From Bacteroidales bacterium (GTDB lineage Bacteria > Bacteroidota > Bacteroidia > Bacteroidales > UBA932), in contig JAFVQD010000016.1 of the NCBI GenBank assembly GCA_017504965.1, positions 26,266 through 90,265 of the forward strand: DNA of 64,000 nucleotides, given 5' to 3'. The notes below the pieces were generated by a model that worked only from the letters and a program-made list of their open reading frames with translations, was not told the DNA's origin and did not search any database. The first letter of the stretch is position 1; every line of letters starts with the position of its first letter. Positions 1 through 8,839 of this stretch are shown here, one piece after another. The translations under genes were made by a program, and so were the position numbers.

Positions 1-86
1 CATAGTGAATAAGTTTATTGGTATTACAAAAATAAAAAATCATCCAAAATATATCAATATAGTGTCGTGTCTCAGGAAATATTTCT

Positions 87-94
87 TATCTTTA
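87..94 (+). promoter_or_regulatory. possible -7 box upstream of DUF4492-cydAB
   Basis: TATCTTTA matches the Bacteroidota -7 consensus TAnnTTTG at all but the last base. It ends only four bases before the ATG at 99, so if it is used the transcript would be nearly leaderless. No clear -33 TTTG was found. Weak call. Confidence 0.25.
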
Positions 95-98
95 CCAA

Positions 99-356
99 AT
101 GGGAAAACTAAAGAATACATTAATATCAGTCTGGGAACTCTACAGAGACGGTTTCAAGAATATGACTTGGGGCAAGCCACTATGGGGTCTCATAATACTT
201 AAAGTCTTCATTATGTTTGCGATACTTCGTGTCTTCTTCTTCAAGCCCGCTATGGCAGGCCTGACCGACGAGCAGAAAAGCGAACAGGTAGGCTCTCACC
301 TCACCTCCCCCGAAAAATTCAACAATAAAGATACTTTAAACTTAAATGCAGATTAA
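99..356 (+). CDS. DUF4492 family small membrane protein (cytochrome bd accessory)
   Basis: An 85-residue protein with one hydrophobic segment (about residues 28-48, LWGLIILKVFIMFAILRVFF) after a basic, aromatic N-terminus (VWELYRDGFKNMTWGKPLW). This matches the DUF4492 family, which in Bacteroidota sits directly before cydA. Its stop codon lies inside the start region of cydA (11-base overlap with the earliest cydA ATG), so the two are translationally coupled. The role is inferred from context: a small inner-membrane subunit or assembly factor of cytochrome bd, analogous in position to other short bd-associated peptides. No catalytic motif is visible. Confidence 0.8.
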   Translation: MGKLKNTLISVWELYRDGFKNMTWGKPLWGLIILKVFIMFAILRVFFFKPAMAGLTDEQKSEQVGSHLTSPEKFNNKDTLNLNAD

Positions 357-1842
357 CATTATGGATGCAGTAATTTGGTCAAGACTCCAATTTGCTATGA
401 CAGCAGCATACCACTGGCTCTTCGTCCCCCTTACCCTGGGACTTGCGATGGCCATGGCTATTATGGAGACACTTTATGTAGTGAAAAAAGATGAGTATTG
501 GAAGAAAGCTGCCCAGTTCTGGATGAAGCTCTTCGCCATCAACTTTGCCGTAGGCATTGCCACAGGCATCATTCTCGAATTCGAATTCGGTACCAACTGG
601 AGCAACTACTCCTGGTTCGTAGGTGACATCTTCGGGGCACCTCTGGCTATCGAAGGTATCCTTGCTTTCTTTATGGAGGCCACCTTCTTCGCGGTGATGT
701 TCTTCGGATGGGAGAAGGTGAGCAAACGTTTCCACCTTATCTCCACCTGGATGACAGGTATCGGAGCCTCCATCTCGGCATTCTGGATCCTCGTGGCAAA
801 CGGCTGGATGCAGAACCCCGTAGGGACCACATTCAACCCTGACACAGTACGCAGTGAGATGGCTTCTGCCGAGGCTTTCTGGGATGTAATCTCTAATCCG
901 GTAGCAGTCAGCAAATTCTTCCACTCAGTGACCAGCGGTTGGGTGACCGGTGGCGTCTTCGTGGTGGCAGTCAGCTGCTGGTACCTATGGCGCGGGCGCA
1001 ATGTCCAGTTTGCCAAGAGAAGCATCTTTGTAGGTGGCTTCGTAGGGCTCCTGGGTACAGTAGCAGTGATGCTCTCAGGTGATATCTCTGGTGTGCAGGC
1101 AGCTGAGTATCAGCCTATGAAACTGGCTGCTATGGAGGGACTTGAAAATGGTGGCCGCCGTGCACCATTCAGCATTGTCCCCGGTGTGGAGATCCCCGGA
1201 ATGCTCTCCATCCTCGCTACCCACGACCTTAATGGCTACGTCCCCGGCATAAACGACATCATTAACGGCTACACAGACAATGAGGGCAATATCGTCCCTT
1301 CTGTAGCAGAAAAGATGGAGATGGGACGCACTGCTCTTGAGGCTCTCGCCCAATACCGCACCCTCAAAGATACAGACCCCGTAGCAGCCGCTGCTGCACG
1401 TGAAGTTCTTGAGGCCAATGTCCAATATATGGGTTACGGCTACCTCGAATCGCCCGAAGATGTCATCCCCCCTGTAGGAATGGTATACTGGGCCTTCCGC
1501 TTTATGGTGGGATTCGGAATGCTTATAGCGCTTGTCCTTGTCCTTGTACTATGGTTCAACTATAAAGACAAACTTCCTAAAATGAATTGGCTCCTTATCC
1601 TCGCTATGATATGTCTTCCATTCGTATATATCTGTGAAGAATCTGGCTGGATCGTAGCGGAAGTGGGCCGTCAGCCCTGGACTATCCAAGGTCTCCTCCC
1701 TGTCAATGTCGCCATATCCGACACCTCAGTAGCTGAAGTGATGACCACATTCTTCGTCTTCCTGGGTGTGTTTGCTCTATTCTTGGCTATTGAGATCAGG
1801 ATTATGATCAACGCCATCAAAAAAGGTCCCTCAGTTGAATGA
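346..1842 (+). CDS. cydA: cytochrome bd ubiquinol oxidase subunit I
   Basis: CydA carries the haems and the quinol site of the bd-type terminal oxidase, which reduces oxygen to water at low oxygen tension in the inner membrane. The 498-residue product has the family hallmarks: an N-terminal RLQFAMTAAYHWLFVPLTLG segment with the haem-ligand His, the Q-loop motif YQPMKLAAMEGLE (Lys and Glu of the quinol site), and GRQPWTIQGLLP near the C-terminus. Nine or so membrane segments are evident. The Q-loop region between about residues 245 and 375 is long. Two starts are possible, ATG at 346 and ATG at 361; both keep all conserved residues. It sits between DUF4492 and cydB in one operon. Confidence 0.95.
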   Translation: MQINIMDAVIWSRLQFAMTAAYHWLFVPLTLGLAMAMAIMETLYVVKKDEYWKKAAQFWMKLFAINFAVGIATGIILEFEFGTNWSNYSWFVGDIFGAPLAIEGILAFFMEATFFAVMFFGWEKVSKRFHLISTWMTGIGASISAFWILVANGWMQNPVGTTFNPDTVRSEMASAEAFWDVISNPVAVSKFFHSVTSGWVTGGVFVVAVSCWYLWRGRNVQFAKRSIFVGGFVGLLGTVAVMLSGDISGVQAAEYQPMKLAAMEGLENGGRRAPFSIVPGVEIPGMLSILATHDLNGYVPGINDIINGYTDNEGNIVPSVAEKMEMGRTALEALAQYRTLKDTDPVAAAAAREVLEANVQYMGYGYLESPEDVIPPVGMVYWAFRFMVGFGMLIALVLVLVLWFNYKDKLPKMNWLLILAMICLPFVYICEESGWIVAEVGRQPWTIQGLLPVNVAISDTSVAEVMTTFFVFLGVFALFLAIEIRIMINAIKKGPSVE

Positions 1843-1882
1843 TTTTAAGTGGTGATTTCTTCGTTATAAAAACTATAGAACT

Positions 1883-3022
1883 ATGACATATACATTTCTT
1901 CAAAATTATTGGTGGTGTCTGATCGCACTTTTGGGCGGTCTCCTTGTCTTCCTGATGTTTGTCCAGGGAGCCAATGTCCACCTCGTAAACAATCGCTTGT
2001 CTGAACTTCAGAAGCGAATGGTGGCCAACTCTACCGGCCGCAAATGGGAACTGGCATTTACTACATTGGTAGTCTTCGGAGGAGCCTTCTTCGCATCGTT
2101 CCCCCTTTTCTACAGCACCAGCTTCGGAGGTGCATATTGGGTATGGATGCTACTCCTTCTTACATTTGTCTTCCAGGCAGTATCGTATGAGTTCCTCTAC
2201 AAAAGGGACAACATCCTCGGAGCAAAAGGTTTCCGTATTGCCCTTGTAGCCAATGGTTTTCTGGCTCCATTCCTCGTAGGGACAGCAGTCGGAACATTCT
2301 TCACCGGCTCACCTTTTACAGTAAACAAAACAGCCATTATGGACCTGTCATCCCCGGTAATCAGCACCTGGGACAGCCCTTGGAGAGGACTTGAAGCACT
2401 GGCACAGCCACACGCAGTCCTTCTGGGTCTCGCTCTGGTAGGTCTTACCGTGATACTCGGCTGTCTCTATCTTCTTAACAATATCGATGACACTGAGACC
2501 GAGACACAGATGCGTCGCACCATCAAGATCACAGCTGTTCCATTTCTCGTCATCTTCCTCGTATGGCTCGGAATCCTCCTCACCAGAGAGGGATTTGCAG
2601 TAGATGCATCCGGTACAGTAGCTATGGAGAAATACAAATATCTCCATAACCTTATCCAGATGCCTGCAGTATTGATTATGGTGCTTATCGGTGTAGTAGG
2701 TGTCCTCGCCTCTATCTGGATGGGTGGCTTCACCAAATCAACCAAAGGTATATGGTTTGGTGGCATAGGTACAGTGCTGGTAGTTATGGCGGTATTTTTC
2801 ATCGCCGGCTTCAATGGCACATCGTACTACCCTTCACATACCGACATCCAGAGTTCGCTTACACTGGCCAACAGTTCATCAAGCAAGTTCACCCTCCAGG
2901 TGATGTCCATCGTATCACTCCTTATCCCATTTGTACTTGCCTACATCGTCTACGCTTGGCGCCAAATGGACAAGAAGAAGATAACCGAAGACGAAATCGC
3001 ACAGTCAGAACATAAATACTAA
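1883..3022 (+). CDS. cydB: cytochrome bd ubiquinol oxidase subunit II
   Basis: CydB is the second integral membrane subunit of the bd oxidase and pairs with CydA. The 379-residue protein is of normal family length, with repeated hydrophobic segments and the typical N-terminal YWWCLIALLGGLLVFLMFVQG followed by a polar RLSELQKRMVANSTGRKWE loop. It starts 40 bases after the cydA stop and is the last gene of the operon, followed by a strong hairpin at 3041-3072. Nothing unusual was seen. Confidence 0.95.
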   Translation: MTYTFLQNYWWCLIALLGGLLVFLMFVQGANVHLVNNRLSELQKRMVANSTGRKWELAFTTLVVFGGAFFASFPLFYSTSFGGAYWVWMLLLLTFVFQAVSYEFLYKRDNILGAKGFRIALVANGFLAPFLVGTAVGTFFTGSPFTVNKTAIMDLSSPVISTWDSPWRGLEALAQPHAVLLGLALVGLTVILGCLYLLNNIDDTETETQMRRTIKITAVPFLVIFLVWLGILLTREGFAVDASGTVAMEKYKYLHNLIQMPAVLIMVLIGVVGVLASIWMGGFTKSTKGIWFGGIGTVLVVMAVFFIAGFNGTSYYPSHTDIQSSLTLANSSSSKFTLQVMSIVSLLIPFVLAYIVYAWRQMDKKKITEDEIAQSEHKY

Positions 3023-3040
3023 TCCTAATATTTTACTACT

Positions 3041-3072
3041 ACTGAGGGTGGGGAGTTTTTCCCACCCTCAGT
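3041..3072. terminator. hairpin terminator between cydB and the MATE gene
   Basis: A perfect 12-base stem, ACTGAGGGTGGG (3041-3052) with CCCACCCTCAGT (3061-3072), closes an 8-base T-rich loop. It lies 18 bases after the cydB stop and 13 bases before the end of the convergent MATE gene, so it may serve both directions, although a downstream T-run is weak on either strand. Confidence 0.7.
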
Positions 3073-3085
3073 GTGTTTAAATAGA

Positions 3086-4447
3086 CTACCGCTTTCTGAG
3101 TGATTTTAGCCTCGAAGGGAGTACAGAGAGTGCTATGAAGAGGGAGGTGAGAAATTCTGAAGCGGGCATAGCCAGCCAGATACCTACTGTGCCGAGGAAC
3201 TTTGGGAGGATAAGAAAGCAGGGGACTATGAAGACGAATCCTCTGAGGAATACATAAAGTGTAGCCTTCCCCATCCTCTCCACACTCTGGTAATATCCTA
3301 TAATGGCTACATTGAGGATGAAGAATAGTATCCCGATCGACAGAAGAGGAAATCCATTGATCGCAATTATGGCGGCCTCACTCTCTATAGGGATAAACAG
3401 CCCCACCAGCCCCTTGGGGAAAAGTATGAAGATCAGACTTACCGCCACACCGAACCCCAGACAAGTCATCAGCAGCACTTTCCTCGCCTCCACTATCCTG
3501 GTCCATCTGTCTATTCCATAGTTATAACTTATGATAGGTTGCGCCGACTGCGCAATCGAGTTTCCCACCATAAAGAAGAATGGCATATAGTAGCACGCTA
3601 TTCCATAGGCACCCACACCTGTATCGCCCAGATAGTGCATAAAGACCCTGTTCCCTACATAGAACATCACTGCCAGGGCCAGTTCGCCCAGGAGGGTAGA
3701 TGAGCCTATACGGCAATGGTACCCTACATTTCTGAATGCTAACGCAATGCTCTTCGCACTCATTTTCAGCCTAATCAGTTTCAGATCTTTGGCTCTCCAC
3801 AGTAGGTACCCCAGTGCCATAAATCCACCTATGCTTATACTTATGGATGTGGCGATAGCCGCACCCTCCACCCCCATCCCCAGAGGGAAGATGAATATCC
3901 AGTCCAGCAGTACATTCAGTATTCCTGGGACAATGTTACACCACATCGCAAACTTCGGAGCCCCATCCAGACGAATTATGAAGAGCCCTATCATACTCCA
4001 CATCTCGAAGATGAAGCAGGGTAATATGTATTTGAGATACCCCACCACCTGAGGGAGAAGAGTCTCTGACGATCCGAGAAGCCTTGCCGACTTCTCAAGT
4101 GACATATATATGGTACCGCATATCAGTGCCATAAATAGTGTGCTCAGCACTATCGCCTGTGTGACGTGATATCTCGCCACTTTGACATTTTGCTGGGAGT
4201 ACTGGATAGAGGCTGCGACAGAACATCCCGCCCCTATCATAAGCCCCACACCAGAGACGATTTGGAAAATAGGTACCACAATATTTACAGCAGCCACACC
4301 ATCTGCCCCTACACCCTGACCGATGAATATACCGTCGATCATAGTTACAAAGGCTATCGAAAGTGTCCCCAAAACAGTAGGCACCAGCAGCTTCCAGAAT
4401 AGGGATATCACCTCCCCATTCTCAAAATCTATAGCATCTCTTTTCAT
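3086..4447 (-). CDS. MATE family efflux transporter
   Basis: A 453-residue polytopic membrane protein with the two-lobed, 12-helix layout of MATE (multi-antimicrobial extrusion) cation antiporters. The first lobe contains LLVPTVLGTLSIAFVTMIDG and FIGQGVGADGVAAVN, a typical MATE/MepA-like N-terminus, and an equivalent segment (SSTLLGELALAVMFYVGNRV) opens the second lobe. These proteins export cationic drugs or metabolites using Na+ or H+ gradients; the substrate cannot be inferred here. It is the last gene of a minus-strand run EamA-SDR-MATE, 22 bases after the SDR stop. Confidence 0.85.
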   Translation of the reverse strand: MKRDAIDFENGEVISLFWKLLVPTVLGTLSIAFVTMIDGIFIGQGVGADGVAAVNIVVPIFQIVSGVGLMIGAGCSVAASIQYSQQNVKVARYHVTQAIVLSTLFMALICGTIYMSLEKSARLLGSSETLLPQVVGYLKYILPCFIFEMWSMIGLFIIRLDGAPKFAMWCNIVPGILNVLLDWIFIFPLGMGVEGAAIATSISISIGGFMALGYLLWRAKDLKLIRLKMSAKSIALAFRNVGYHCRIGSSTLLGELALAVMFYVGNRVFMHYLGDTGVGAYGIACYYMPFFFMVGNSIAQSAQPIISYNYGIDRWTRIVEARKVLLMTCLGFGVAVSLIFILFPKGLVGLFIPIESEAAIIAINGFPLLSIGILFFILNVAIIGYYQSVERMGKATLYVFLRGFVFIVPCFLILPKFLGTVGIWLAMPASEFLTSLFIALSVLPSRLKSLRKR

Positions 4448-4469
4448 ACAGCCGAACCGGGCCCGGTTA

Positions 4470-5213
4470 TTATCCGCGATAGGTGTAGTACGATCCGGCT
4501 TGTGGGGTAGGCATCAGGACTACCTCATTCACGTTCATATGTGCAGGGGCGGAGAGCATCCAATCTATTGCGTTAGCGATATCCTCACCGGTAAGTGGTG
4601 TGATACCTTTGTAGACATTGGCAGCACGCTCCTTGTCACCGTGGAAGCGTACCTCGGAGAACTCTGTCTCCACCATTCCCGGGCGAACCTCTCCCACTTT
4701 GATACCGGCACTCAGCAGATCTGCGCGCATAGACTGTGAAATGGCGTGAACGGCGTGCTTCGAAGCACAGTAGACTGCACCATTCTCGTAAGGTTCTGTA
4801 CCGGCGATAGATCCGATATTGATGATATGGCCACCACGACCGGCCTCCACCATTGCGGAGCTGATGATACGGGTGACATAGAGCAGACCCTTCACATTGG
4901 TATCAATCATCGCATCCCAGTCTGCGGTCGAACCTTTGTCGATATGCTCAAGTCCGGCAGCGAGCCCTGCATTGTTCACCAGAACATCCACATTGCCAAG
5001 GGGCTCCAGATACTGGCGGCACTCCTCTTCAGAGCGGACATCGAAGCAGAGGGTCTGGCATTCTGCACCGCGAGCCTGAATCTCCTGCGCAATCTCCTGA
5101 AGACGCTCTGCGCGTCGCCCTGTGATGATGATTTGTGTCTGTGGCTTGGCAAGTTTGAGAGCTGTGGCACGTCCGATGCCCGAAGTGGCTCCAGTGATTA
5201 GGATACGTTTCAT
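4470..5213 (-). CDS. short-chain dehydrogenase/reductase (YdfG-like)
   Basis: A classical SDR of 247 residues starting MKRILITGATSGIGRATAL. The nucleotide-binding TGATSGIG motif is at the extreme N-terminus, followed by NNAG, a catalytic Ser (INIGSIAG) and YCASK (YxxxK). The C-terminal part resembles the NADP-dependent 3-hydroxy acid dehydrogenase YdfG group, but the substrate is inferred only. An upstream in-frame ATG would add 28 residues before the Rossmann strand; the start at 5213 is preferred because it places TGxxxGIG at its normal distance. It lies 8 bases after the EamA gene and 22 before MATE, so probably one operon. Confidence 0.85.
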   Translation of the reverse strand: MKRILITGATSGIGRATALKLAKPQTQIIITGRRAERLQEIAQEIQARGAECQTLCFDVRSEEECRQYLEPLGNVDVLVNNAGLAAGLEHIDKGSTADWDAMIDTNVKGLLYVTRIISSAMVEAGRGGHIINIGSIAGTEPYENGAVYCASKHAVHAISQSMRADLLSAGIKVGEVRPGMVETEFSEVRFHGDKERAANVYKGITPLTGEDIANAIDWMLSAPAHMNVNEVVLMPTPQAGSYYTYRG

Positions 5214-5221
5214 ATTGTCTT

Positions 5222-6115
5222 TTATTTGTTTTTGTTTTTGCTGCCTGCGGCCACCACCACGCTTACCGCTGCTATAATGAGGATAATTCCGAGCCATTCA
5301 CGCCCGCTTATCTCCTCGCCGAATATGGTGATGCCGAAAAATATTGCTGTTACGGGCTCCATAGCCCCGAGTATGGCTGTGGGGGTGGAACCTATATATT
5401 GGACCGCTTTGGTGGTGCAGATGAGAGAAAATGCGGTCGGGAGCAGCCCAAGCCCCACGAGGCAACCCCAAAGGTACCATTTGTCTGCCGGAGGTGCTGT
5501 AATCTCGCCGCGGATACATAGCAGTACAGCGAAAATTATTGCCCCGAAAAGGATCATATAGAAATTGAGCTTGACCGAACCGAGCCTGTTGACATTGCTC
5601 TTGTTGATAAGTACAATGTATATTGCGTAAGCCAATGCTGATATCATTACCAGTAGAATCCCCTTTGCAGAAAGTGCTGCATCGCTCTCCCCTTTGTCAT
5701 ACAGGAGGACAATTCCTGCCAGGGATACAGCCATACAAAGCAATGTGCCGAGCCCGACCCTTTCTCTGAAGAAAATGGCCATTATCGCTGCGACCATTAC
5801 GGGATATACAAAAAGGAGGGTGGATGCTACCCCTGAATCCATATACTTGTAGCTGGAAAACAGCGATATGGATGTGGTGGCAAAGATGACTCCCAACAGG
5901 GCAAGTACACCGATATCACCTCTCTCCAAACTGAAGTTTCCGCCTCTGCTCTTGAGCATCACTACGAAGATGCATACCGCGATAAGATACCTGAAGAAAA
6001 GGACTGAAAACGGGTCCATCCCCGCTCCATACAGTGGTAGTGTAAACAACGGCAGCATACCATATGTAGCCGATGCAATTATTCCGTAGATGTACCCTTT
6101 CAGTTTACTGTTCAT
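5222..6115 (-). CDS. EamA/DMT family transporter
   Basis: A 297-residue ten-helix drug/metabolite transporter with two EamA repeats (about residues 5-140 and 155-290). Signature pieces include the N-terminal GYIYGIIASATYGMLPLF and the second-repeat AILGAMEPVTAIFFGITIFGE, the usual GxxEPVxA pattern. The substrate is unknown. The start at 6115 (MNSKLKGYIYG) is chosen because the 28 residues upstream are polar and unlike the family. It heads a minus-strand run with the SDR and MATE genes and is divergent from another EamA gene that starts at 6191. Confidence 0.85.
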   Translation of the reverse strand: MNSKLKGYIYGIIASATYGMLPLFTLPLYGAGMDPFSVLFFRYLIAVCIFVVMLKSRGGNFSLERGDIGVLALLGVIFATTSISLFSSYKYMDSGVASTLLFVYPVMVAAIMAIFFRERVGLGTLLCMAVSLAGIVLLYDKGESDAALSAKGILLVMISALAYAIYIVLINKSNVNRLGSVKLNFYMILFGAIIFAVLLCIRGEITAPPADKWYLWGCLVGLGLLPTAFSLICTTKAVQYIGSTPTAILGAMEPVTAIFFGITIFGEEISGREWLGIILIIAAVSVVVAAGSKNKNK

Positions 6116-6178
6116 GTCCTGTGTCTGTTTTCGATGCGAATATATGAAATATCCCCTACTCTTGTACCGAAATTTTGC

Positions 6179-6186
6179 TACTTTTG
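6179..6186 (+). promoter_or_regulatory. -7 box TACTTTTG immediately before an EamA gene
   Basis: TACTTTTG is an exact TAnnTTTG match and ends only four bases before the ATG at 6191. Transcription would begin at or within a few bases of the start codon, giving a leaderless mRNA. No good -33 element was found. Confidence 0.45.
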
Positions 6187-6190
6187 CCCT

Positions 6191-7126
6191 ATGGAACATT
6201 TAGGTGAGATCATTTCCCTGGTAGTGGCATTTTCGTGGACCATTACCGCCCTTTTCGCCAATGAAGCGAGCAGGCGTCTCGGCGCTATGGTGGTCAATGT
6301 GATACGTATGGTCCTGGCTACCCTCTTCCTCGCCATAATCCTCTGGATTACAGTCGGAAGCCCCTACCCCATCTATGCAGATGGACGTGCCTGGTTCTAT
6401 CTGGCCCTCTCTGCACTGGTCGGGTATGTCTTCGGAGACTTCTGCCTGTTCAACTCCTATGTGGTTATCGGTGCCCGCTTCGGGCAATTGTTTATGACCC
6501 TCGCCCCTCCGATCTCGGCTATTACCGGATGGCTCCTTCTCGGGGAGGTGATGTCGTGGAAGTCGTGGCTCGCTATGATGGTCACTATCAGTGGTATCGC
6601 CCTGTCGATCCTCTCCAAGGGGGATGATTCTAAGATCAAGTTCAATCTCCCTCTGAAAGGTGTCCTTCTGGGGATAGGTGCCGGCCTGGGCCAGGGTGTC
6701 GGGCTCGTTCTCAGCAAGATCGGTCTTGAACATTATTCGGCAGCCATCCCTTCAGATGCCCCTGAGGCAATGGCTTCGATGCTCCCCTTCGCTTCGACTA
6801 TGATCCGCGCCATTATCGGCGGTCTCGGGTTTATAGTGTGGATGGGGCTGCAGAAGGATCTCGGGAAGTTCCGCACCGCAGTGAAAGACCGTCGTGGCAT
6901 CACCTTCGCCACCCTCACCACCCTTTTCGGCCCTGTGATAGGTGTCTCGCTCTCTCTGGCCGCTGTCCAATACACCGATACCGGTATCGCCTCTACCCTG
7001 ATGGCCCTCACCCCGGTCCTCATCATCGCCCCCTACGCCATCATCTACAAACAGAAAGTCAAGGCCAAGGAGATCCTCGGTGTCATCCTCAGTATGACCG
7101 GCGTCGCGATGTTCTTCCTGCTGTAG
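6191..7126 (+). CDS. EamA/DMT family transporter
   Basis: A 311-residue ten-helix EamA-family permease beginning MEHLGEIISLVVAFSWTITA. It has two EamA halves joined near residue 150 (LSILSKGDDSKIKFNLPLKG) and the second-half signature ASTLMALTPVLIIAPYAI. An upstream ATG at 6134 would add 19 residues overlapping the divergent promoter region; the start at 6191 fits the family. It has no operon partner on its strand, being followed by a repeat-bearing intergenic region. It is not closely similar to the divergent EamA protein, so this is not a recent duplication. Substrate unknown. Confidence 0.85.
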   Translation: MEHLGEIISLVVAFSWTITALFANEASRRLGAMVVNVIRMVLATLFLAIILWITVGSPYPIYADGRAWFYLALSALVGYVFGDFCLFNSYVVIGARFGQLFMTLAPPISAITGWLLLGEVMSWKSWLAMMVTISGIALSILSKGDDSKIKFNLPLKGVLLGIGAGLGQGVGLVLSKIGLEHYSAAIPSDAPEAMASMLPFASTMIRAIIGGLGFIVWMGLQKDLGKFRTAVKDRRGITFATLTTLFGPVIGVSLSLAAVQYTDTGIASTLMALTPVLIIAPYAIIYKQKVKAKEILGVILSMTGVAMFFLL

Positions 7127-7194
7127 GTATCCGGTGTTAACCGCCCTCGACCGCAGCTCGCGCGTCTGTTTTTAGCGATTTTTTGTCTCGACTC

Positions 7195-7305
7195 GGAGTT
7201 AAGGTTCTTCAGGCGTTCGCGTTGCTCACTCCCTCCCACACCTCTGGTGCGGGCCCCTCCCGCTATCAAGCGCGGGTGCTTAGGCCTTCAGAACCTTAAT
7301 CTCCG
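7195..7305. repeat. 111-bp structured repeat, copy 1
   Basis: Identical by eye to 8633-8743. Its ends are complementary: GGAGTTAAGGTTCT at the left and AGAACCTTAATCTCC at the right pair with one bulged base, so the unit can fold into a long hairpin. The interior is GC-rich, with shorter pairings around GCGGG and CCCGC. The two copies lie on either side of the asparaginase gene in the same orientation. No transposase is nearby. It resembles a small non-autonomous palindromic repeat (MITE- or REP-like), but the family is not recognised. Confidence 0.85.
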
Positions 7306-7452
7306 TGTCAACTTTCAGCGTTTTTCAGACGTGGCGGGACAGATTTTCGCTTCCAGCGTCTATTTTTCGTATTATTCTGTCGCGGAGACAGAGGCATACC
7401 CCTTTTCTGTCTGTTTTCATACCCAAGTCGCTCCATTTCGCCTACGAATTTC

Positions 7453-7460
7453 TATCTTTG
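7453..7460 (+). promoter_or_regulatory. -7 box TATCTTTG of the asparaginase gene
   Basis: An exact TAnnTTTG match 17 bases before the ATG at 7478. A TTTCG at about 7435 could be a poor -33 element. Confidence 0.5.
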
Positions 7461-7477
7461 TCCAAAACAATACGATT

Positions 7478-8548
7478 ATGAAGAGATTTGCATCGATTTT
7501 GGCAGCGGTAGCGCTGATTCTCATTTCACATATTGCCTTCGGGCAGAGGCCCAATGTCTACATTCTGGCTACCGGTGGGACTATCGCCGGGACAGGGGCA
7601 TCGAGCACCGGAACAGCCTATTCTGCCGGTCAGGTGGCGATCCAGACGCTGATAGATGCAGTGCCTCAGATTCAGGAGATTGCTCAGGTGCGTGGTGAGC
7701 AGGTGGTCAATATCGGCTCACAGGATATGTCTGACGAGGTGTGGCTCCGTCTTGCGGAGAGGATCAATGAACTGGTCCAGGATCCCGACATCGACGGCAT
7801 CGTCGTGACCCACGGCACCGACACTATGGAGGAGACTGCCCTCTTCCTCGACCTTACGGTCAATACCCCTAAACCTATAGTCCTCACAGGTGCAATGCGC
7901 CCTTCGACTGCCCTCAGTGCAGATGGTCCCCTTAACCTTTTCAATGCAGTGGTAGTGGCCGCTTCCCCCTATTCACGTGACCGCGGTGTGCTTGTCGCAA
8001 TGAATGCTCAGGTGCACGCCGCCTCCCAGGTGGTCAAGATGCACACCACCTCCGTGGAGTCTTTCGTTTCACCAAATACCGGCCCGGCAGGTACTATCCT
8101 TAATGGCAATGTCACCTACTACTCCGCTCAGGCCCGTACCCCTCTCCACTTCGATATCACCGGTCTCCAGACACTCCCCAAAGTGGGAATCATCTACTCA
8201 CACGCCGGTATCTCCTCCGATATCGCTACCGCAATGCTCTCTTCCGGCTATCAGGGAATCATCCACGCCGGAGTCGGTAATGGCAACATCCATAAAAATA
8301 TATTCCCTGTGCTGAAAAAAGCCCGAGCACAAGGAATATTGGTAGTCCGCTCTTCAAGGGTCCCCACCGGTCCCACCACTCTGGAGAATGAGGTGGACGA
8401 CGAAGCCTACCAGTTCGTCGCTTCCCAATGGCTTAACCCCCAGAAATCACGAGTCCTTCTGATGCTTGCCCTCACCCGCACCCACGACTGGCAGCAAATA
8501 CAGGAGTATTTCAATTCCATATCCCAATACACACCAGCTGGAAAATAG
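7478..8548 (+). CDS. ansB: type II (periplasmic) L-asparaginase
   Basis: It hydrolyses L-asparagine to aspartate and ammonia. The 356-residue protein starts with a signal peptide (MKRFASILAAVALILISHIA, cleavage expected near FGQ-RP), so it acts in the periplasm. The first active-site motif ATGGTIAG holds the nucleophilic Thr at residue 35; the second motif VTHGTDTMEETA supplies the catalytic Thr-Asp pair. The C-terminal domain carries the usual GxxxAGVGNGN segment (IIHAGVGNGNIHKN). A longer open frame extends 77 codons upstream but reads through the repeat; ATG 7478 is preceded by a promoter box and begins the signal peptide. It is monocistronic and flanked by two identical repeats. Confidence 0.93.
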   Translation: MKRFASILAAVALILISHIAFGQRPNVYILATGGTIAGTGASSTGTAYSAGQVAIQTLIDAVPQIQEIAQVRGEQVVNIGSQDMSDEVWLRLAERINELVQDPDIDGIVVTHGTDTMEETALFLDLTVNTPKPIVLTGAMRPSTALSADGPLNLFNAVVVAASPYSRDRGVLVAMNAQVHAASQVVKMHTTSVESFVSPNTGPAGTILNGNVTYYSAQARTPLHFDITGLQTLPKVGIIYSHAGISSDIATAMLSSGYQGIIHAGVGNGNIHKNIFPVLKKARAQGILVVRSSRVPTGPTTLENEVDDEAYQFVASQWLNPQKSRVLLMLALTRTHDWQQIQEYFNSISQYTPAGK

Positions 8549-8632
8549 AAAAATTGACCTAGAAGTGCGGGTAGCAGCTCACTGAAGAACCATCACACCC
8601 TGCCGCGTCTGAAAATCTCCAAAAGCTGTCTT

Positions 8633-8743
8633 GGAGTTAAGGTTCTTCAGGCGTTCGCGTTGCTCACTCCCTCCCACACCTCTGGTGCGGGCCCCTCCCG
8701 CTATCAAGCGCGGGTGCTTAGGCCTTCAGAACCTTAATCTCCG
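8633..8743. repeat. 111-bp structured repeat, copy 2
   Basis: Second copy of the repeat at 7195-7305, same orientation, with no difference seen by eye over 111 bases. The base composition is GC-rich and the ends are inverted repeats. The flanks differ from copy 1 beyond a few bases, so the boundaries are sharp, as expected of a transposed unit. The left flank of copy 1 (GTCTCGACTC) and the right flank of copy 2 (GAGACA) are loosely complementary. Confidence 0.85.
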
Positions 8744-8839
8744 AGACACAGAATCGCCAAAAATTAGCGCATTAATCGAAAAAATAGCTGGCAGCTGTGA
8801 CGAAAATCACATGAAAACCAGACTGACGGTAATAAAAAT

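Larger units (their letters stand above)
7127..7477. other. intergenic region carrying the first 111-bp repeat
   Basis: About 350 bases with no credible gene. An open frame on the plus strand runs through it into the asparaginase gene, but it reads through the repeat and lacks family similarity. It holds repeat copy 1 (7195-7305) and a -7 promoter box at 7453. The remaining sequence (7306-7440) shows nothing else recognisable. Confidence 0.6.

Noticed and set aside
5..202. 65-codon frame at the left edge
   Set aside because: Overlaps the DUF4492 gene in another frame and has no family resemblance.
7247..7477. Upstream extension of the asparaginase gene by 77 codons
   Set aside because: It runs through the repeat and the promoter box; the signal peptide starts at ATG 7478.
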